From: Cryobacterium arcticum
Lineage (GTDB): Bacteria > Actinomycetota > Actinomycetes > Actinomycetales > Microbacteriaceae
Direction of reading: 5' to 3'
DNA length: 64,000 nucleotides
Assembly (NCBI RefSeq): GCF_003185895.1
Contig: NZ_QHLY01000005.1
Span: 124,001-188,000, forward strand
The notes below the pieces were generated by a model. The model saw nothing but the letters and a program-made list of their open reading frames with translations. It was not told where the DNA came from and ran no database searches. The position numbers were made by a program, and so were the translations under genes. Numbering within the stretch: position 1 is the stretch's first letter; every line of letters begins with the position of its first letter. Below are positions 1 through 7,820 of this stretch, one piece after another.

Positions 1-1
1 G

Positions 2-667
2 AACTCGCCGCTACCGCCGGCGACGGTGTGGCTGACCGTCGCGGCGGCGGCGCTGTTGGTGCTCGTTCCGCAGGCCTGGAAGCTCACCCGGCACGTGATC
101 ACGATTGTGCACGAGGGCGGCCACGGGTTGGTCGCGGCGCTCAGCGGCCGCCGGTTGCAGGGCATCCGGCTGCACTCGGACACCTCCGGCCTCACCGTGA
201 GCCGCGGCCGGCCGCGCGGCCTGGGAATGGTGCTCACCCTGCTCGCCGGGTACACCGCCCCGGCGCTGCTCGGCCTGGGCGCCGCGTGGCTGCTCGGCCG
301 TGGCCACGACGTGGGCCTGCTCTGGGCGCTGCTCGCGGCGCTGGCACTGCTGCTCGTCCAGATCCGCAACTGGTTCGGACTCTGGTCGGTGCTTGTCACC
401 GCCGCGATCGTCTTCGGCGTCACCTGGTTCGGCACCGAGACCGTGCAGAGCGTGTTCGCCCTCCTGGTGACCGCGTTCCTGCTGCTCGGGGCGCTCCGCA
501 CCGTGGTGGAGCTGCAGCGCACCCGGCGACGCCGCGGCGGCACCGCCTCGGATGCCGACCAGCTGGCCAGGCTCAGCCATCTGCCCGGCCTGTTCTGGGT
601 GCTGGTTTTCTTCGCGGTCGCCGGCGCGTGCCTGGTCGGCGCCGCCCGGCTGCTGGCCCTCGCCTGA
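2..667 (+). CDS. M50 family (M50B-like) membrane metallopeptidase, 5' end outside window
   Basis: This is an integral membrane protein of about 220 visible residues. An HEGGH zinc-protease motif sits at the cytoplasmic end of the first hydrophobic segment, followed by the RLHSDTSGLTVSRGRP region typical of the actinobacterial M50B-like family. Four or five further hydrophobic segments follow, then a cytoplasmic SDADQLARL patch and a C-terminal membrane helix. The frame is open from base 2 with no stop. The first in-window start, GTG at 26, would begin inside the first membrane helix, so the true start is probably upstream and the gene is partial here. Family members are presumed to cut membrane or membrane-proximal substrates; the substrate is unknown. 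The next gene is convergent. Confidence 0.8.
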   Translation, partial: NSPLPPATVWLTVAAAALLVLVPQAWKLTRHVITIVHEGGHGLVAALSGRRLQGIRLHSDTSGLTVSRGRPRGLGMVLTLLAGYTAPALLGLGAAWLLGRGHDVGLLWALLAALALLLVQIRNWFGLWSVLVTAAIVFGVTWFGTETVQSVFALLVTAFLLLGALRTVVELQRTRRRRGGTASDADQLARLSHLPGLFWVLVFFAVAGACLVGAARLLALA

Positions 668-689
668 CCCACCCCTCCGGCCGGGGCGG

Positions 690-1457
690 TTAGAAGACGG
701 CGACGCCTAGAAGGGTGCCGACCAGCCAGGTCACGCCGAGCGCGGCCGCACCGCCGAGTACCACCCGCACGGTGGCGCGCAGGATGCGACTGCCCCCCAG
801 GCCAGCACCCAGGGCTCCGGTCGCCGCGAGGGCCACGAGCACCGCGACGAAGGTCACCGGCACCCGGATCGCCTCCGGTAGCAGCAGGATCGCGAGCATC
901 GGCAGGATCGCGCCGAGGGTGAACGCCAGCGCGGAGGCCGCGGCGGCATGCCAGGGGTTGGCGACGTCCTCTTCGACGATGTTGAGTTCCGCGGAGAGGT
1001 GCGCCTTGAGGACATCCTTCTGAGTGAGTTCGAGCGCCACCTGACGGGCGGTGGCGGGAGCCAGCCCGCGCTCCTCGTAGAGCGTGGCGAGGGCGGCGAG
1101 TTCGCCGGCGGGGTTGTCGTGCAGCTTGCGCTTCTGCTTGGTGATCATGGCGCGCTGGCTGTCGCTCTGGCTGCTGACCGAGACATATTCCCCGAGCGCC
1201 ATGGAGATGGCACCGCCGACGAGCCCGGCCGTTCCGGCCGCGACGATCGCCGGGGTGGATCCGCCGGCACCGGCGACGCCGACCACGATGGCCGCGACGG
1301 AGACGATGCCGTCGTTGGCGCCGAGCACCCCGGCGCGCAGCCAGTTGAGCCGCGCGGCGAGGCTGGTGGCAGAGGACGGAGCGACGGTCTGGGCGCGCGC
1401 ACCGGCATCCAGGTCGGCGTGCGAGGGCCGAAACAGGGTGGGTAAGAGGATGGCCAT
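690..1457 (-). CDS. VIT1/CCC1-family iron/manganese transporter
   Basis: The 255-residue protein matches the VIT family in length and layout. A cytoplasmic N-terminus is followed by LRAGVLGANDGIVS, the family's first-helix signature with the metal-binding Asp. Next comes a glycine-rich helix, the MALGEYVSVSSQSD segment, a charged cytoplasmic region (residues about 95-165) and three C-terminal helices. VIT proteins move Fe2+ or Mn2+ out of the cytoplasm, by proton antiport in characterised members. The ATG at 1457 begins directly before the family N-terminus. Two near-identical iron-box-like sites lie 40-105 bp upstream, which suggests DtxR/IdeR control and fits iron detoxification. The gene is monocistronic: the upstream neighbour ends at 1671 behind a palindromic repeat. 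Confidence 0.85.
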   Translation of the reverse strand: MAILLPTLFRPSHADLDAGARAQTVAPSSATSLAARLNWLRAGVLGANDGIVSVAAIVVGVAGAGGSTPAIVAAGTAGLVGGAISMALGEYVSVSSQSDSQRAMITKQKRKLHDNPAGELAALATLYEERGLAPATARQVALELTQKDVLKAHLSAELNIVEEDVANPWHAAAASALAFTLGAILPMLAILLLPEAIRVPVTFVAVLVALAATGALGAGLGGSRILRATVRVVLGGAAALGVTWLVGTLLGVAVF

Positions 1458-1496
1458 AGAGACACCATAGGCACCGATAGTCGGCGCCGCCAGCGT

Positions 1497-1512
1497 GGAA
1501 AGCCTTGCCTAA
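1497..1512 (-). promoter_or_regulatory. Candidate DtxR/IdeR iron box, promoter-proximal copy
   Basis: Read leftward, the site starts TTAGGCAAGGCTTTCC. It agrees with about 12 of 19 positions of the DtxR/IdeR consensus as I remember it (TTAGG, AGGCT, CC). A 14/16-identical copy lies exactly 50 bp further upstream. Position and pairing point to iron-dependent control of the VIT gene. Confidence 0.5.
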
Positions 1513-1546
1513 TCTATCGCTTGATCAGGGCTTTGGGTGGAACTTT

Positions 1547-1562
1547 GGACAGGCTTGCCTAA
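1547..1562 (-). promoter_or_regulatory. Candidate DtxR/IdeR iron box, distal copy
   Basis: Read leftward, the site begins TTAGGCAAGCCTGTCC, with about 13 of 19 matches to the DtxR/IdeR consensus. It is the better of the two boxes and lies about 90-105 bp upstream of the VIT start codon, a position that could suit activation rather than simple repression. Confidence 0.5.
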
Positions 1563-1586
1563 GCCAAGCCAGGTCGGCGCCCCGCC

Positions 1587-1657
1587 GCCGAGGTGCCCCG
1601 CTGCGGACGAGTTGCTCCGGCGCACCGGGGCAGCTCGTCCGCACGCGGGCAGGTCGC
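1587..1657. repeat. Nested palindromic repeat, family 1, copy 1 (rbsD 3' end)
   Basis: The inner arms TGCGGACGAGTTGCTCCGG (1602-1620) and 1625-1643 pair at 17 of 19 positions around a tiny loop. The outer arms (GCCGAGGTGCCCC-like) are degenerate in this copy. It starts 14 bp downstream of the rbsD stop codon and probably acts as the 3' hairpin or terminator of the ribose operon. Related copies lie at 7739-7810 and 23338-23409. Confidence 0.75.
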
Positions 1658-1670
1658 TATGCGGGCGTGC

Positions 1671-2054
1671 CTAGAACGGCACCCCGCACACCAGCGCCGC
1701 GTTGGCGAACGGAGTGGCCTCCCCGGTGCGCACGAACACCCGCGCCGTCGCGGAGAGCGCCTTGAGCTCGGCATGGGTGATGTATTCGATCTCGTCGAAC
1801 CGGCCGCGCAACCAGTCGTTGGCGATAGTGCCCTGGGCCTCCGCGGCGGCCAGGCAGTGCTCGACGACAAGTTCGCCGAGCAGCGCGTCGAGCACCTGCT
1901 CGAATCGGGGAACCCCGTGCACCAGGGCCAGGTCGATCACGGGTACCCCGGCCGGCGCCGGCATCCCGCAGTCGCCGACCAGAACGATGTCGCCGTGACC
2001 CAGACGGCTGAGGGCCGCGTTCAGGTCTGCGTTCAGGATGCCGGTGCGTTTCAC
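1671..2054 (-). CDS. rbsD: D-ribose pyranase RbsD
   Basis: RbsD interconverts beta-pyranose and beta-furanose forms of D-ribose so that ribokinase receives its substrate. The 127-residue protein has the family N-terminus MKRTGILNADLNAALSRLGHGD, with the conserved catalytic His in GHGD, then GDCGMP, the FDEIEYITHAELK region and the C-terminal RTGEATPFANAAL block. The GTG start overlaps the rbsK stop by 4 bp (GTGA), so the two are translationally coupled. It is the last gene of the leftward rbs operon and is followed by a palindromic repeat. Length and motifs are normal for the family. Confidence 0.93.
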   Translation of the reverse strand: MKRTGILNADLNAALSRLGHGDIVLVGDCGMPAPAGVPVIDLALVHGVPRFEQVLDALLGELVVEHCLAAAEAQGTIANDWLRGRFDEIEYITHAELKALSATARVFVRTGEATPFANAALVCGVPF

Positions 2055-3034
2055 TGTGAGGCCTCGTTCAGGTGGATAGCGGAATCGGTATGCACCCTGG
2101 GCAGCGGGTCGCCGACGTGTGGGTAGGACGGCTGGGTGCCCGTGGACTGCACGGCGTATGCGCCCACCCGCACGGCGAAGCCGGCCGCGTCACGGAGGCT
2201 GTCGCCGGCGGCGAGTCGGGCGCTCAGTGCGCCGACGAAGGCGTCGCCGGCTCCGGAGCTGTCCACGGCCTCGACCACGGGCGAGGCCACGCTGTCGGTG
2301 CCGAGCGCATCGGACACGATGGCGCCGAGTGCGCCGCGGGTGAGCACGACGGAGGTCACCCCCCAGGCACGGAGACGGGCGACCGCGTCCGCGTCTGACG
2401 CCGGCGCCGGGGCGCCTGGGGTGAGCTGGGCCAGAAGCAGCGCGGCCTCGTGCTCGTTCACGATCAACGGGTCGGCGCGGGCCAGAGTGGCCGGGTCGAT
2501 GACGATCACGGGGGCGAGGTTCAGCACCACCCGTCCGGTGGCCAGCCCGGCGGCAGCCGTGATGCCGGCTGCGGGGATCTCGCCCTGCAGCACCAGCACG
2601 GCCGCCGACGCGATCACTGCGGCGCTGCCGGCGACGAAGCCGGCATCCACCCGCGCGTTGGCGCCGGGAATGACGACGATGGTGTTCTCGCCGTCGTCGT
2701 CCACGGTGATCACCGCCAGGCCGGTGGGCCCGTGCAGTTCCTGCACGCTGGACAGGTCGACCCCGCTCGAGCGCAGGATCGTGGTGGCGGCGCGGGCGTG
2801 GGCATCTCGGCCGATCGCGCCGACCATGGCCACGCTGGCGCCGAGCTGGGCGGCGGCCACGGCCTGGTTGGCCCCCTTGCCGCCCGGCAGGATCGCGATC
2901 GAAGTGCCGATCAGCGTCTCACCGGGCAGCGGATGCCGCGCCACGGTCACGACCTGGTCGGCGTTGATGGAGCCGACCACGACGACAGCGGGCGGGGGTG
3001 CTCCGACGCCTGGGTGTTGGGTTGGCGGGATCAC
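2051..3034 (-). CDS. rbsK: Ribokinase RbsK
   Basis: This PfkB-family kinase phosphorylates D-ribose to ribose 5-phosphate with ATP. The 327-residue protein shows the N-terminal GSINAD and LPGGKGANQAVAAAQLG signature (PfkB signature 1), the VVLTRGALG segment, and the C-terminal DSSGAGDAFVGAL signature 2 with the catalytic Asp of GAGD. The GTG start overlaps the rbsB stop by 4 bp, and the gene end overlaps rbsD by 4 bp. The N-terminus carries about 15 extra residues before the PfkB fold, so a slightly later start cannot be excluded. Its place between the transport genes and rbsD supports ribose as substrate. Confidence 0.93.
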   Translation of the reverse strand: MIPPTQHPGVGAPPPAVVVVGSINADQVVTVARHPLPGETLIGTSIAILPGGKGANQAVAAAQLGASVAMVGAIGRDAHARAATTILRSSGVDLSSVQELHGPTGLAVITVDDDGENTIVVIPGANARVDAGFVAGSAAVIASAAVLVLQGEIPAAGITAAAGLATGRVVLNLAPVIVIDPATLARADPLIVNEHEAALLLAQLTPGAPAPASDADAVARLRAWGVTSVVLTRGALGAIVSDALGTDSVASPVVEAVDSSGAGDAFVGALSARLAAGDSLRDAAGFAVRVGAYAVQSTGTQPSYPHVGDPLPRVHTDSAIHLNEASQ

Positions 3035-3975
3035 TTGGAGAAGTCGCCCACGTTCGTCTTCGTGACGGAAACGACCTCGACGGGCACGGTGGCCTCGACG
3101 GTGTCACCGTTGATGGCCTTGACGGCCAGTTCGATGGCGAGCTTGCCGAGTTCGGCGGGCTGCTGGGCGACGGTGGCGTAGAGCGAGCCGTCCGAGATGG
3201 CGGTGAGGCCGTCGGCGGTGCCGTCGAAGCCGACCACCATCACGTCGGAGCCGGCGCGGTCGCCCAGGGCCTGGATGGCGCCGAGGGCCATCTCGTCGTT
3301 CTCGGCGAAGATGCCGGTGACGCCGGGGTTGGCCTGCAGCAGGTTGGTGGTGACGTCGAGGGCCGAGGCGCGGTCGAAGTTCGCGGTCTGCTGGGCGACG
3401 ACGGTGATGTCGGGGTAGGCGGCGATGCCCTCGGCGAAGCCGGCGCCGCGGTCGCGGCTGGCGGAGGTGCCGGAGACACCCTGCAGGGCGATGACGGTGC
3501 CCTTCTCCCCCATCGACGCGGCGAGCTCGTCGGCGGCCTGCTTGCCGCCGGCCACGTTGTCGCTGGCCACGAGCGAGGTCAGTTCGGCGTCGTTGACGGT
3601 GCGGTCCACGGCAATCACCGGGATGCTCGCGGCGGTGAGGGCGGTCACAGAGGCGCTGGCGGCATCCGAGTCGACCGGGTTGACGATGACGGCCTTGGTG
3701 GCGCCGGCCGCGGCCGTGGCCAGCTGGTTGGCCTGGGTGGCCGAGTCGTTCTGGGCGTCGACGATGTAGAGGTCGACGCCGGCCTCGTCGGCGGCGGCCT
3801 GCGCGCCGTCGCGCAGCTCGACGAAGAACGGGTTGTTCAGGGTGGAGACCGCGAGCACCACCTTGGGTCCGCTGGCCTCGTCACCGCCCCCGCGTCCGCA
3901 GGCGGTGGTGCCGGCGAGGATCAGAGCGGCCGTGGCGGTGACGGCGGCGATGCGGCGGAAAGAGGATGACTTCAT
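3031..3975 (-). CDS. rbsB: Ribose ABC transporter substrate-binding lipoprotein RbsB
   Basis: This extracytoplasmic periplasmic-binding-protein-type receptor delivers ribose to RbsAC. The 314-residue protein has a lysine/arginine N-terminus, a hydrophobic stretch and a lipobox-like LAGTTAC, so it should be a membrane-anchored lipoprotein. The mature part has the family's VVLAVSTLNNPFFVELRDGAQ start, VNPVDSDAAS, the IPVIAVDRTVN strand, and the C-terminal hinge region GFDGTADG with AELGKLAIELAVKAI. The ATG at 3975 is preceded by AGAAGGAAACACA, a good ribosome-binding site. It overlaps rbsK by 4 bp and lies 46 bp after rbsC, a gap that may let it be expressed more strongly than its neighbours. 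Confidence 0.92.
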   Translation of the reverse strand: MKSSSFRRIAAVTATAALILAGTTACGRGGGDEASGPKVVLAVSTLNNPFFVELRDGAQAAADEAGVDLYIVDAQNDSATQANQLATAAAGATKAVIVNPVDSDAASASVTALTAASIPVIAVDRTVNDAELTSLVASDNVAGGKQAADELAASMGEKGTVIALQGVSGTSASRDRGAGFAEGIAAYPDITVVAQQTANFDRASALDVTTNLLQANPGVTGIFAENDEMALGAIQALGDRAGSDVMVVGFDGTADGLTAISDGSLYATVAQQPAELGKLAIELAVKAINGDTVEATVPVEVVSVTKTNVGDFSK

Positions 3976-4021
3976 TGTGTTTCCTTCTCTGGATGGTGCG
4001 GGGTCTGGGGGGTGGGGAGTA

Positions 4022-5002
4022 TTAGCTGTTGCGGGTCTTCCGGCGCAGTACGTCGGCGCCGACGGCGAGGGCGATGACCAGGCCGATCACGACCTGCTGC
4101 CAGAACGACGACACGTTGAGCAGGTTGAGGCCGTTGCGGATGACGACCAGCACCAGCGCGCCGATGAAGGTGCCGGAGATCTTGCCGAGCCCGCCGGAAA
4201 GCGAAGCTCCGCCGATGACGACGGCCGCGATGGCATCCAGTTCGTAGCCGGCGGCGGCCTGCGGCTGGGCGGAATCGAGCCGGCCGGCCAGGAGCAGCCC
4301 GGCGAGGGCGGCGAACAGGCCGGCCAGGGCGAACACGGTCACGATGATGCGTTTGACCGGCAGGCCGGAGAGCCGGGCGGCTTCGGCGTTGCCGCCGACG
4401 GCGTACATGGACCGGCCGAGCACGGTGCGGTTGAGGATGAATGAGGCCACCAACGCGGCGACCACGAGCACGACGATGGGCATCGGCACCGGGCCGAGGT
4501 TGCCGCCGAGGAAGGAGACCTCCGCGGCGGTCTTGATCGGCCGGCCGTCGGAGATCACCAGGGTGAGGCCGCGGGCCACGCTGAGCATGGCCAAGGTGGC
4601 GATGAAGGAGGGCAGCTTGCCGTAGGCGTTCGCGGCGCCGTTGACTATGCCGGCGAGGAGGCCCACGGCGAGACCGCCGAGCAGGGCCACCCAGCCGGGC
4701 AGGCCGGCGCTGACGAAGAACCAGCCGGAGGCCATGGCCGAGAGGGCGGCGACCGCGCCGACGGAGAGGTCGATGCCGCCAGCGACGATGACGAAGGTCA
4801 TGCCGAAGGCGAGCACCGCCACGGTCGACACCTGGATGCCGATGTTGAGCAGGTTCTGCCCGGTGAGGAAGTCGGGGGTGGCGATGACCAGGGCGATGCA
4901 GAGCACCACGAGGCCGACAAGGGCGCCGTTGTTGGCCAGAAACGTCTTGTAGTCGAAGGAGCGCCGGGTGGGCGTGGGCGTGATGGTGGTCGTCGTTGAC
5001 AT
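4022..5002 (-). CDS. rbsC: Ribose ABC transporter permease RbsC
   Basis: The 326-residue membrane subunit has about eight to ten hydrophobic segments. It carries family marks of BPD_transp_2 permeases: GMTFVIVAGGIDLSVGAV near residue 70, the EAARLSGLPVKRI loop that contacts the ATPase, and the GGASLSGGLGKISGTFIGAL motif near residue 260. It forms the ribose-translocating channel with RbsA. It begins 19 bp after rbsA ends, behind an AGAAGGAACAAG ribosome-binding site. Nothing is unusual in length or composition. Confidence 0.92.
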   Translation of the reverse strand: MSTTTTITPTPTRRSFDYKTFLANNGALVGLVVLCIALVIATPDFLTGQNLLNIGIQVSTVAVLAFGMTFVIVAGGIDLSVGAVAALSAMASGWFFVSAGLPGWVALLGGLAVGLLAGIVNGAANAYGKLPSFIATLAMLSVARGLTLVISDGRPIKTAAEVSFLGGNLGPVPMPIVVLVVAALVASFILNRTVLGRSMYAVGGNAEAARLSGLPVKRIIVTVFALAGLFAALAGLLLAGRLDSAQPQAAAGYELDAIAAVVIGGASLSGGLGKISGTFIGALVLVVIRNGLNLLNVSSFWQQVVIGLVIALAVGADVLRRKTRNS

Positions 5003-5021
5003 GGGTTCTTGTTCCTTCTGG

Positions 5022-6527
5022 TCAGCGCTGCGCGGCGACGTCGCGGGCGGCGAGGGTCATGACTGTGTCTTGGGTGGCATCCGCTGCGCTCAGTTCGCCG
5101 GCCAGCCGGCCGTCGCGCATGACGAGGATGCGGTCGCTCATGCCCAGGATTTCGGGCAGTTCGCTGGAGACCATGACGATGGCCCCGCCGGCTGCGGTGA
5201 TGCTGTTCATCAGTTCGTAGATTTCGACCTTGGCGCCCACGTCGACGCCGCGGGTGGGTTCGTCCAGCAGCAGCACGGTGGAGGCGGCGATGATCCAGCG
5301 ACCGAACACGGCCTTCTGCTGGTTGCCGCCGGAGAGCGAGCGGATCGGCTGGTCGATGGTGTGCATGCGGATGCGGAGCGTCTTCGCGACGGCCTCGGCA
5401 CGGCGGCGCTGCCCCGTGAAGTCGGCCAGGCCGAGCTTGGCGCTGGACGCGAGGGTGGCGTAACCGAGGTTGTCGTTCACCGAGGCGTCGAGCACCAGGC
5501 CCTGGCCCTTGCGGTCCTCGGGCACGTGGCCGATGCCGGCCCTGATCGCCGCCTTGATGTCGCCCTTGGGAAGCTTCGTGCCGCGCACGGTGACAGTGCC
5601 GGTGTCGTATTTATCGGCGCCGGCGATGGCGCGGATCAGTTCGGTGCGGCCCGCCCCGACGAGCCCCGCGATGCCGAGCACCTCGCCGGCGCGCACGGTG
5701 AAGCTGATGTCGTCGAACTGGCCGGCGCTGGTGAGGTTGGTGACGGTGAGCACTTCGGTGACCGCCGGGGTCTCGTCGGCACGGCGCGGGAACTGGTCTT
5801 CGATGCTGCGGCCGACCATCAGCTTGACCAGTTCGTCTTCGGGGGTGGAGGCGGGAACCTCGGCGATGAAGTGGCCGTCGCGAATGACGGTGACGGTGTC
5901 GCCGACCTCGGCGATCTCGTCGAGGTGGTGGCTGATGAAGAGCATGCCGACGCCGCGGCTGCGGAGGTCGGCCATCACGGCGAACAGCGCCTGGGTCTCG
6001 TGCCGGGTGAGCGCGGCGGTGGGTTCGTCGAGGATCAGTACGCGGGCATTGATGCTGAGCGCCTTGGCGATCTCGACCAGCTGCTGCTTGGCGATGCCCA
6101 GGTCACCGACCAGTAGGTTGACGTCGACGTCCAGGCCGATCAGGGCCAGCGCGGCGCGCGCCTGGCGGCGGAGTTCTTTACGGTCGACCATGCCGAACTT
6201 GGTGGGCATCCGGCCCAGCATCACGTTCTCGGCCACGCTCATGGTGGCGACTAGGTTGAGTTCCTGGTGGATGGTGGCGATGCCGTGGTCTTCGGCGGCC
6301 TTCGTGGTGGGCAGGGTGGTGACGGTGCCGTCGACCAGGATCTGGCCGCCGTCGGGCTGGTAGACGCCGGCGACCATCTTGATCAGGGTGGACTTGCCGG
6401 CGCCGTTCTCGCCGAGCAGCACCTGCACCTGGCCGGGGTAGACGCTCACGGTGACGTCTTGGATGACCGTGACCGGGCCGAAGGTTTTGGTCACGTTCTG
6501 CAACGTGATCAGGGGGTGCGCGTTCAT
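5022..6527 (-). CDS. rbsA: Ribose ABC transporter ATP-binding protein RbsA (two ABC domains)
   Basis: The 501-residue ATPase has two ABC cassettes in one chain, as in RbsA/MglA/XylG. The first has the intact Walker [10 protein letters not shown] near residue 37, signature [15 protein letters not shown] and Walker [12 protein letters not shown]. The second has the degenerate Walker [24 protein letters not shown] and LLLDEPTRGVDVG. Sugar ABC ATPases of this family normally have one canonical and one degenerate site, as here. It drives ribose import with RbsB and RbsC. The start codon follows the regulator's stop codon with no gap, so the repressor and transporter share a transcript. Confidence 0.93.
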   Translation of the reverse strand: MNAHPLITLQNVTKTFGPVTVIQDVTVSVYPGQVQVLLGENGAGKSTLIKMVAGVYQPDGGQILVDGTVTTLPTTKAAEDHGIATIHQELNLVATMSVAENVMLGRMPTKFGMVDRKELRRQARAALALIGLDVDVNLLVGDLGIAKQQLVEIAKALSINARVLILDEPTAALTRHETQALFAVMADLRSRGVGMLFISHHLDEIAEVGDTVTVIRDGHFIAEVPASTPEDELVKLMVGRSIEDQFPRRADETPAVTEVLTVTNLTSAGQFDDISFTVRAGEVLGIAGLVGAGRTELIRAIAGADKYDTGTVTVRGTKLPKGDIKAAIRAGIGHVPEDRKGQGLVLDASVNDNLGYATLASSAKLGLADFTGQRRRAEAVAKTLRIRMHTIDQPIRSLSGGNQQKAVFGRWIIAASTVLLLDEPTRGVDVGAKVEIYELMNSITAAGGAIVMVSSELPEILGMSDRILVMRDGRLAGELSAADATQDTVMTLAARDVAAQR

Positions 6528-7568
6528 TTACTGGCTCCTTTGCTCAGGTGTCGCGGGGGCGGTACCGGTGATCGGGGTGGCCGAGGAGGCCCGCACGATC
6601 AGCTCGCTGGGCAGCACCACCGATTCCGGTGTCTCCCCCGCGATCACCTGCAGCAGCAGGTCGACCGCGATCCGGCCCATGTCTTCCACGCTGTGCGCGA
6701 TCACGCTCAGCGCCGGGTTGAGCAGCGCGAACCACTCGATGTCGTCGAAGGCGACGAGGGCGATGTCGGTGCCGATGCGCATCCCGAGCCGGTGCAGGAT
6801 GCTGATGGCGCCGACCGCCATCAGGCTGTCGGCGGCGAGCAGCGCGGTGGGCGGGCTGGCCAGCTGCATCAGGGCGTGCACGCCGGCGGAGCCGCTGGCG
6901 GCCTGGTAGTCGCCGAAGTAGACCAACTCGGGGTCCTGGCTGAGGCCCGCCTCGGCCACGGCCCGGGTGAACGCGGCGAAGCGGTCCCGGCCGGTGGAGG
7001 TGGCCTGCGGGCCGGAGATGTAGCCGATACGGGTGTGGCCGAGGTCGGCGAGGTGCTGCACGGCCTGGCGGATGCCGCTTTCACTGTCGGTGGTGACGCT
7101 GGGGAGGTCGAGGCCCGGCACCGTGCGGTCCACCAGCACGGTGGGAACCTCGCGCTCGATCAGGGCACGGAGCCGACCGAGGTCGTCGCCGACCGGGGCG
7201 ACGATGACGCCGTCCACGCGCCGGGAGATGAGGGTGTCGAGGTAGCGGTCCTGCTGGTCGTTGCGCTCGTTGGCGTTGCCGAGCAGGGTGACGTAGCCGG
7301 CGGAGAGGGCGGCCTGTTCGGCGGCGTGGGCGAGGTCGGCGAAGAACGGGTTGCGCACATCCGGCACCAGCAGGCCGAGCGCGTTGGACCGGGTGGAGCG
7401 CAGCGCCCGTGCCTGGGCGTTGGGCTGGTAGTCGAGCTCGGCGACCGCGGCGGCAACGCGGTCGCGGGCATCGGCCGAGGTGGCCGGGTTGCCCGACAGC
7501 ACGCGGGAGGCGGTGCCCACCGAGACTCCGGCGAGGGCGGCGACGTCCTTGATCGTTACGGCTTCCAC
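6528..7568 (-). CDS. LacI-family repressor of the rbs operon (RbsR-like)
   Basis: The 346-residue regulator has an N-terminal LacI helix-turn-helix (VTIKDVAALAGVSVGTASRVLSGN), the hinge-helix region QPNAQARALRS, and a periplasmic-binding-protein-like sensor domain ending near IVRASSATP. I chose the GTG at 7568 because AAGGGA lies 6 nt upstream and the HTH starts four residues later. The frame stays open to 7694, but that extension would translate the twin operators themselves and is not believable. The gene heads the leftward rbs operon, so it is probably autoregulated and released by ribose or a ribose derivative. Naming it RbsR is inference from context. Confidence 0.88.
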   Translation of the reverse strand: MEAVTIKDVAALAGVSVGTASRVLSGNPATSADARDRVAAAVAELDYQPNAQARALRSTRSNALGLLVPDVRNPFFADLAHAAEQAALSAGYVTLLGNANERNDQQDRYLDTLISRRVDGVIVAPVGDDLGRLRALIEREVPTVLVDRTVPGLDLPSVTTDSESGIRQAVQHLADLGHTRIGYISGPQATSTGRDRFAAFTRAVAEAGLSQDPELVYFGDYQAASGSAGVHALMQLASPPTALLAADSLMAVGAISILHRLGMRIGTDIALVAFDDIEWFALLNPALSVIAHSVEDMGRIAVDLLLQVIAGETPESVVLPSELIVRASSATPITGTAPATPEQRSQ

Positions 7569-7665
7569 AGCCACTCCCTTGTGTGTGCGTGTCGGTGCTC
7601 TGGTGCTGGTGCTCGTGCTCTGCCGCGGATGCGAGGCGCGTGTCCTGCGAGTTTTACGGATCCTG

Positions 7666-7693
7666 TGGAATCGTTTCCATGGAATCGTTTCCA
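7666..7693 (-). promoter_or_regulatory. Twin LacI-type operators of the rbs operon
   Basis: Two perfectly identical 14-bp sites, TGGAATCGTTTCCA, lie end to end at 7666-7679 and 7680-7693. Each is a LacI-family palindrome with a central CG. They begin at the -10 element of the leftward promoter and cover its expected start point, so bound repressor should block initiation. Confidence 0.85.
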
Positions 7694-7722
7694 TCGTACG
7701 TCGACGGATACGAACGTGTCAA
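7693..7722 (-). promoter_or_regulatory. Leftward rbs promoter
   Basis: Read leftward there is TTGACA (7722-7717), an 18-bp spacer, then TACGAT (7698-7693). This is a good housekeeping sigma promoter directly upstream of the twin operators and about 125 bp before the regulator start codon. Confidence 0.65.
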
Positions 7723-7738
7723 CCGGGCAAGACAATCC

Positions 7739-7810
7739 GCCGAGTTGCCCTCCTGCGGACGAACTGCCCCCGCGCACCGGGGTAGCTCGTCCGGAACGGG
7801 GCAACTCGGC
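7739..7810. repeat. Nested palindromic repeat, family 1, copy 2
   Basis: The outer arms GCCGAGTTGCCC (7739-7750) and 7799-7810 are a perfect 12-bp inverted repeat. The inner arms (7755-7770 and 7779-7794) pair at 13 of 16 positions around a short loop. It lies 10 bp past the stop codon of the leftward SDR gene and just upstream of the rbs promoter, so it could end SDR transcripts and insulate the rbs promoter. Confidence 0.85.
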
Positions 7811-7820
7811 GCGCGTGGGG

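Noticed and set aside
7569..7694. N-terminal extension of the LacI regulator by 42 residues
   Set aside because: The extension would translate the twin operators and the mRNA leader. GTG 7568 has a good ribosome-binding site and begins directly before the HTH.
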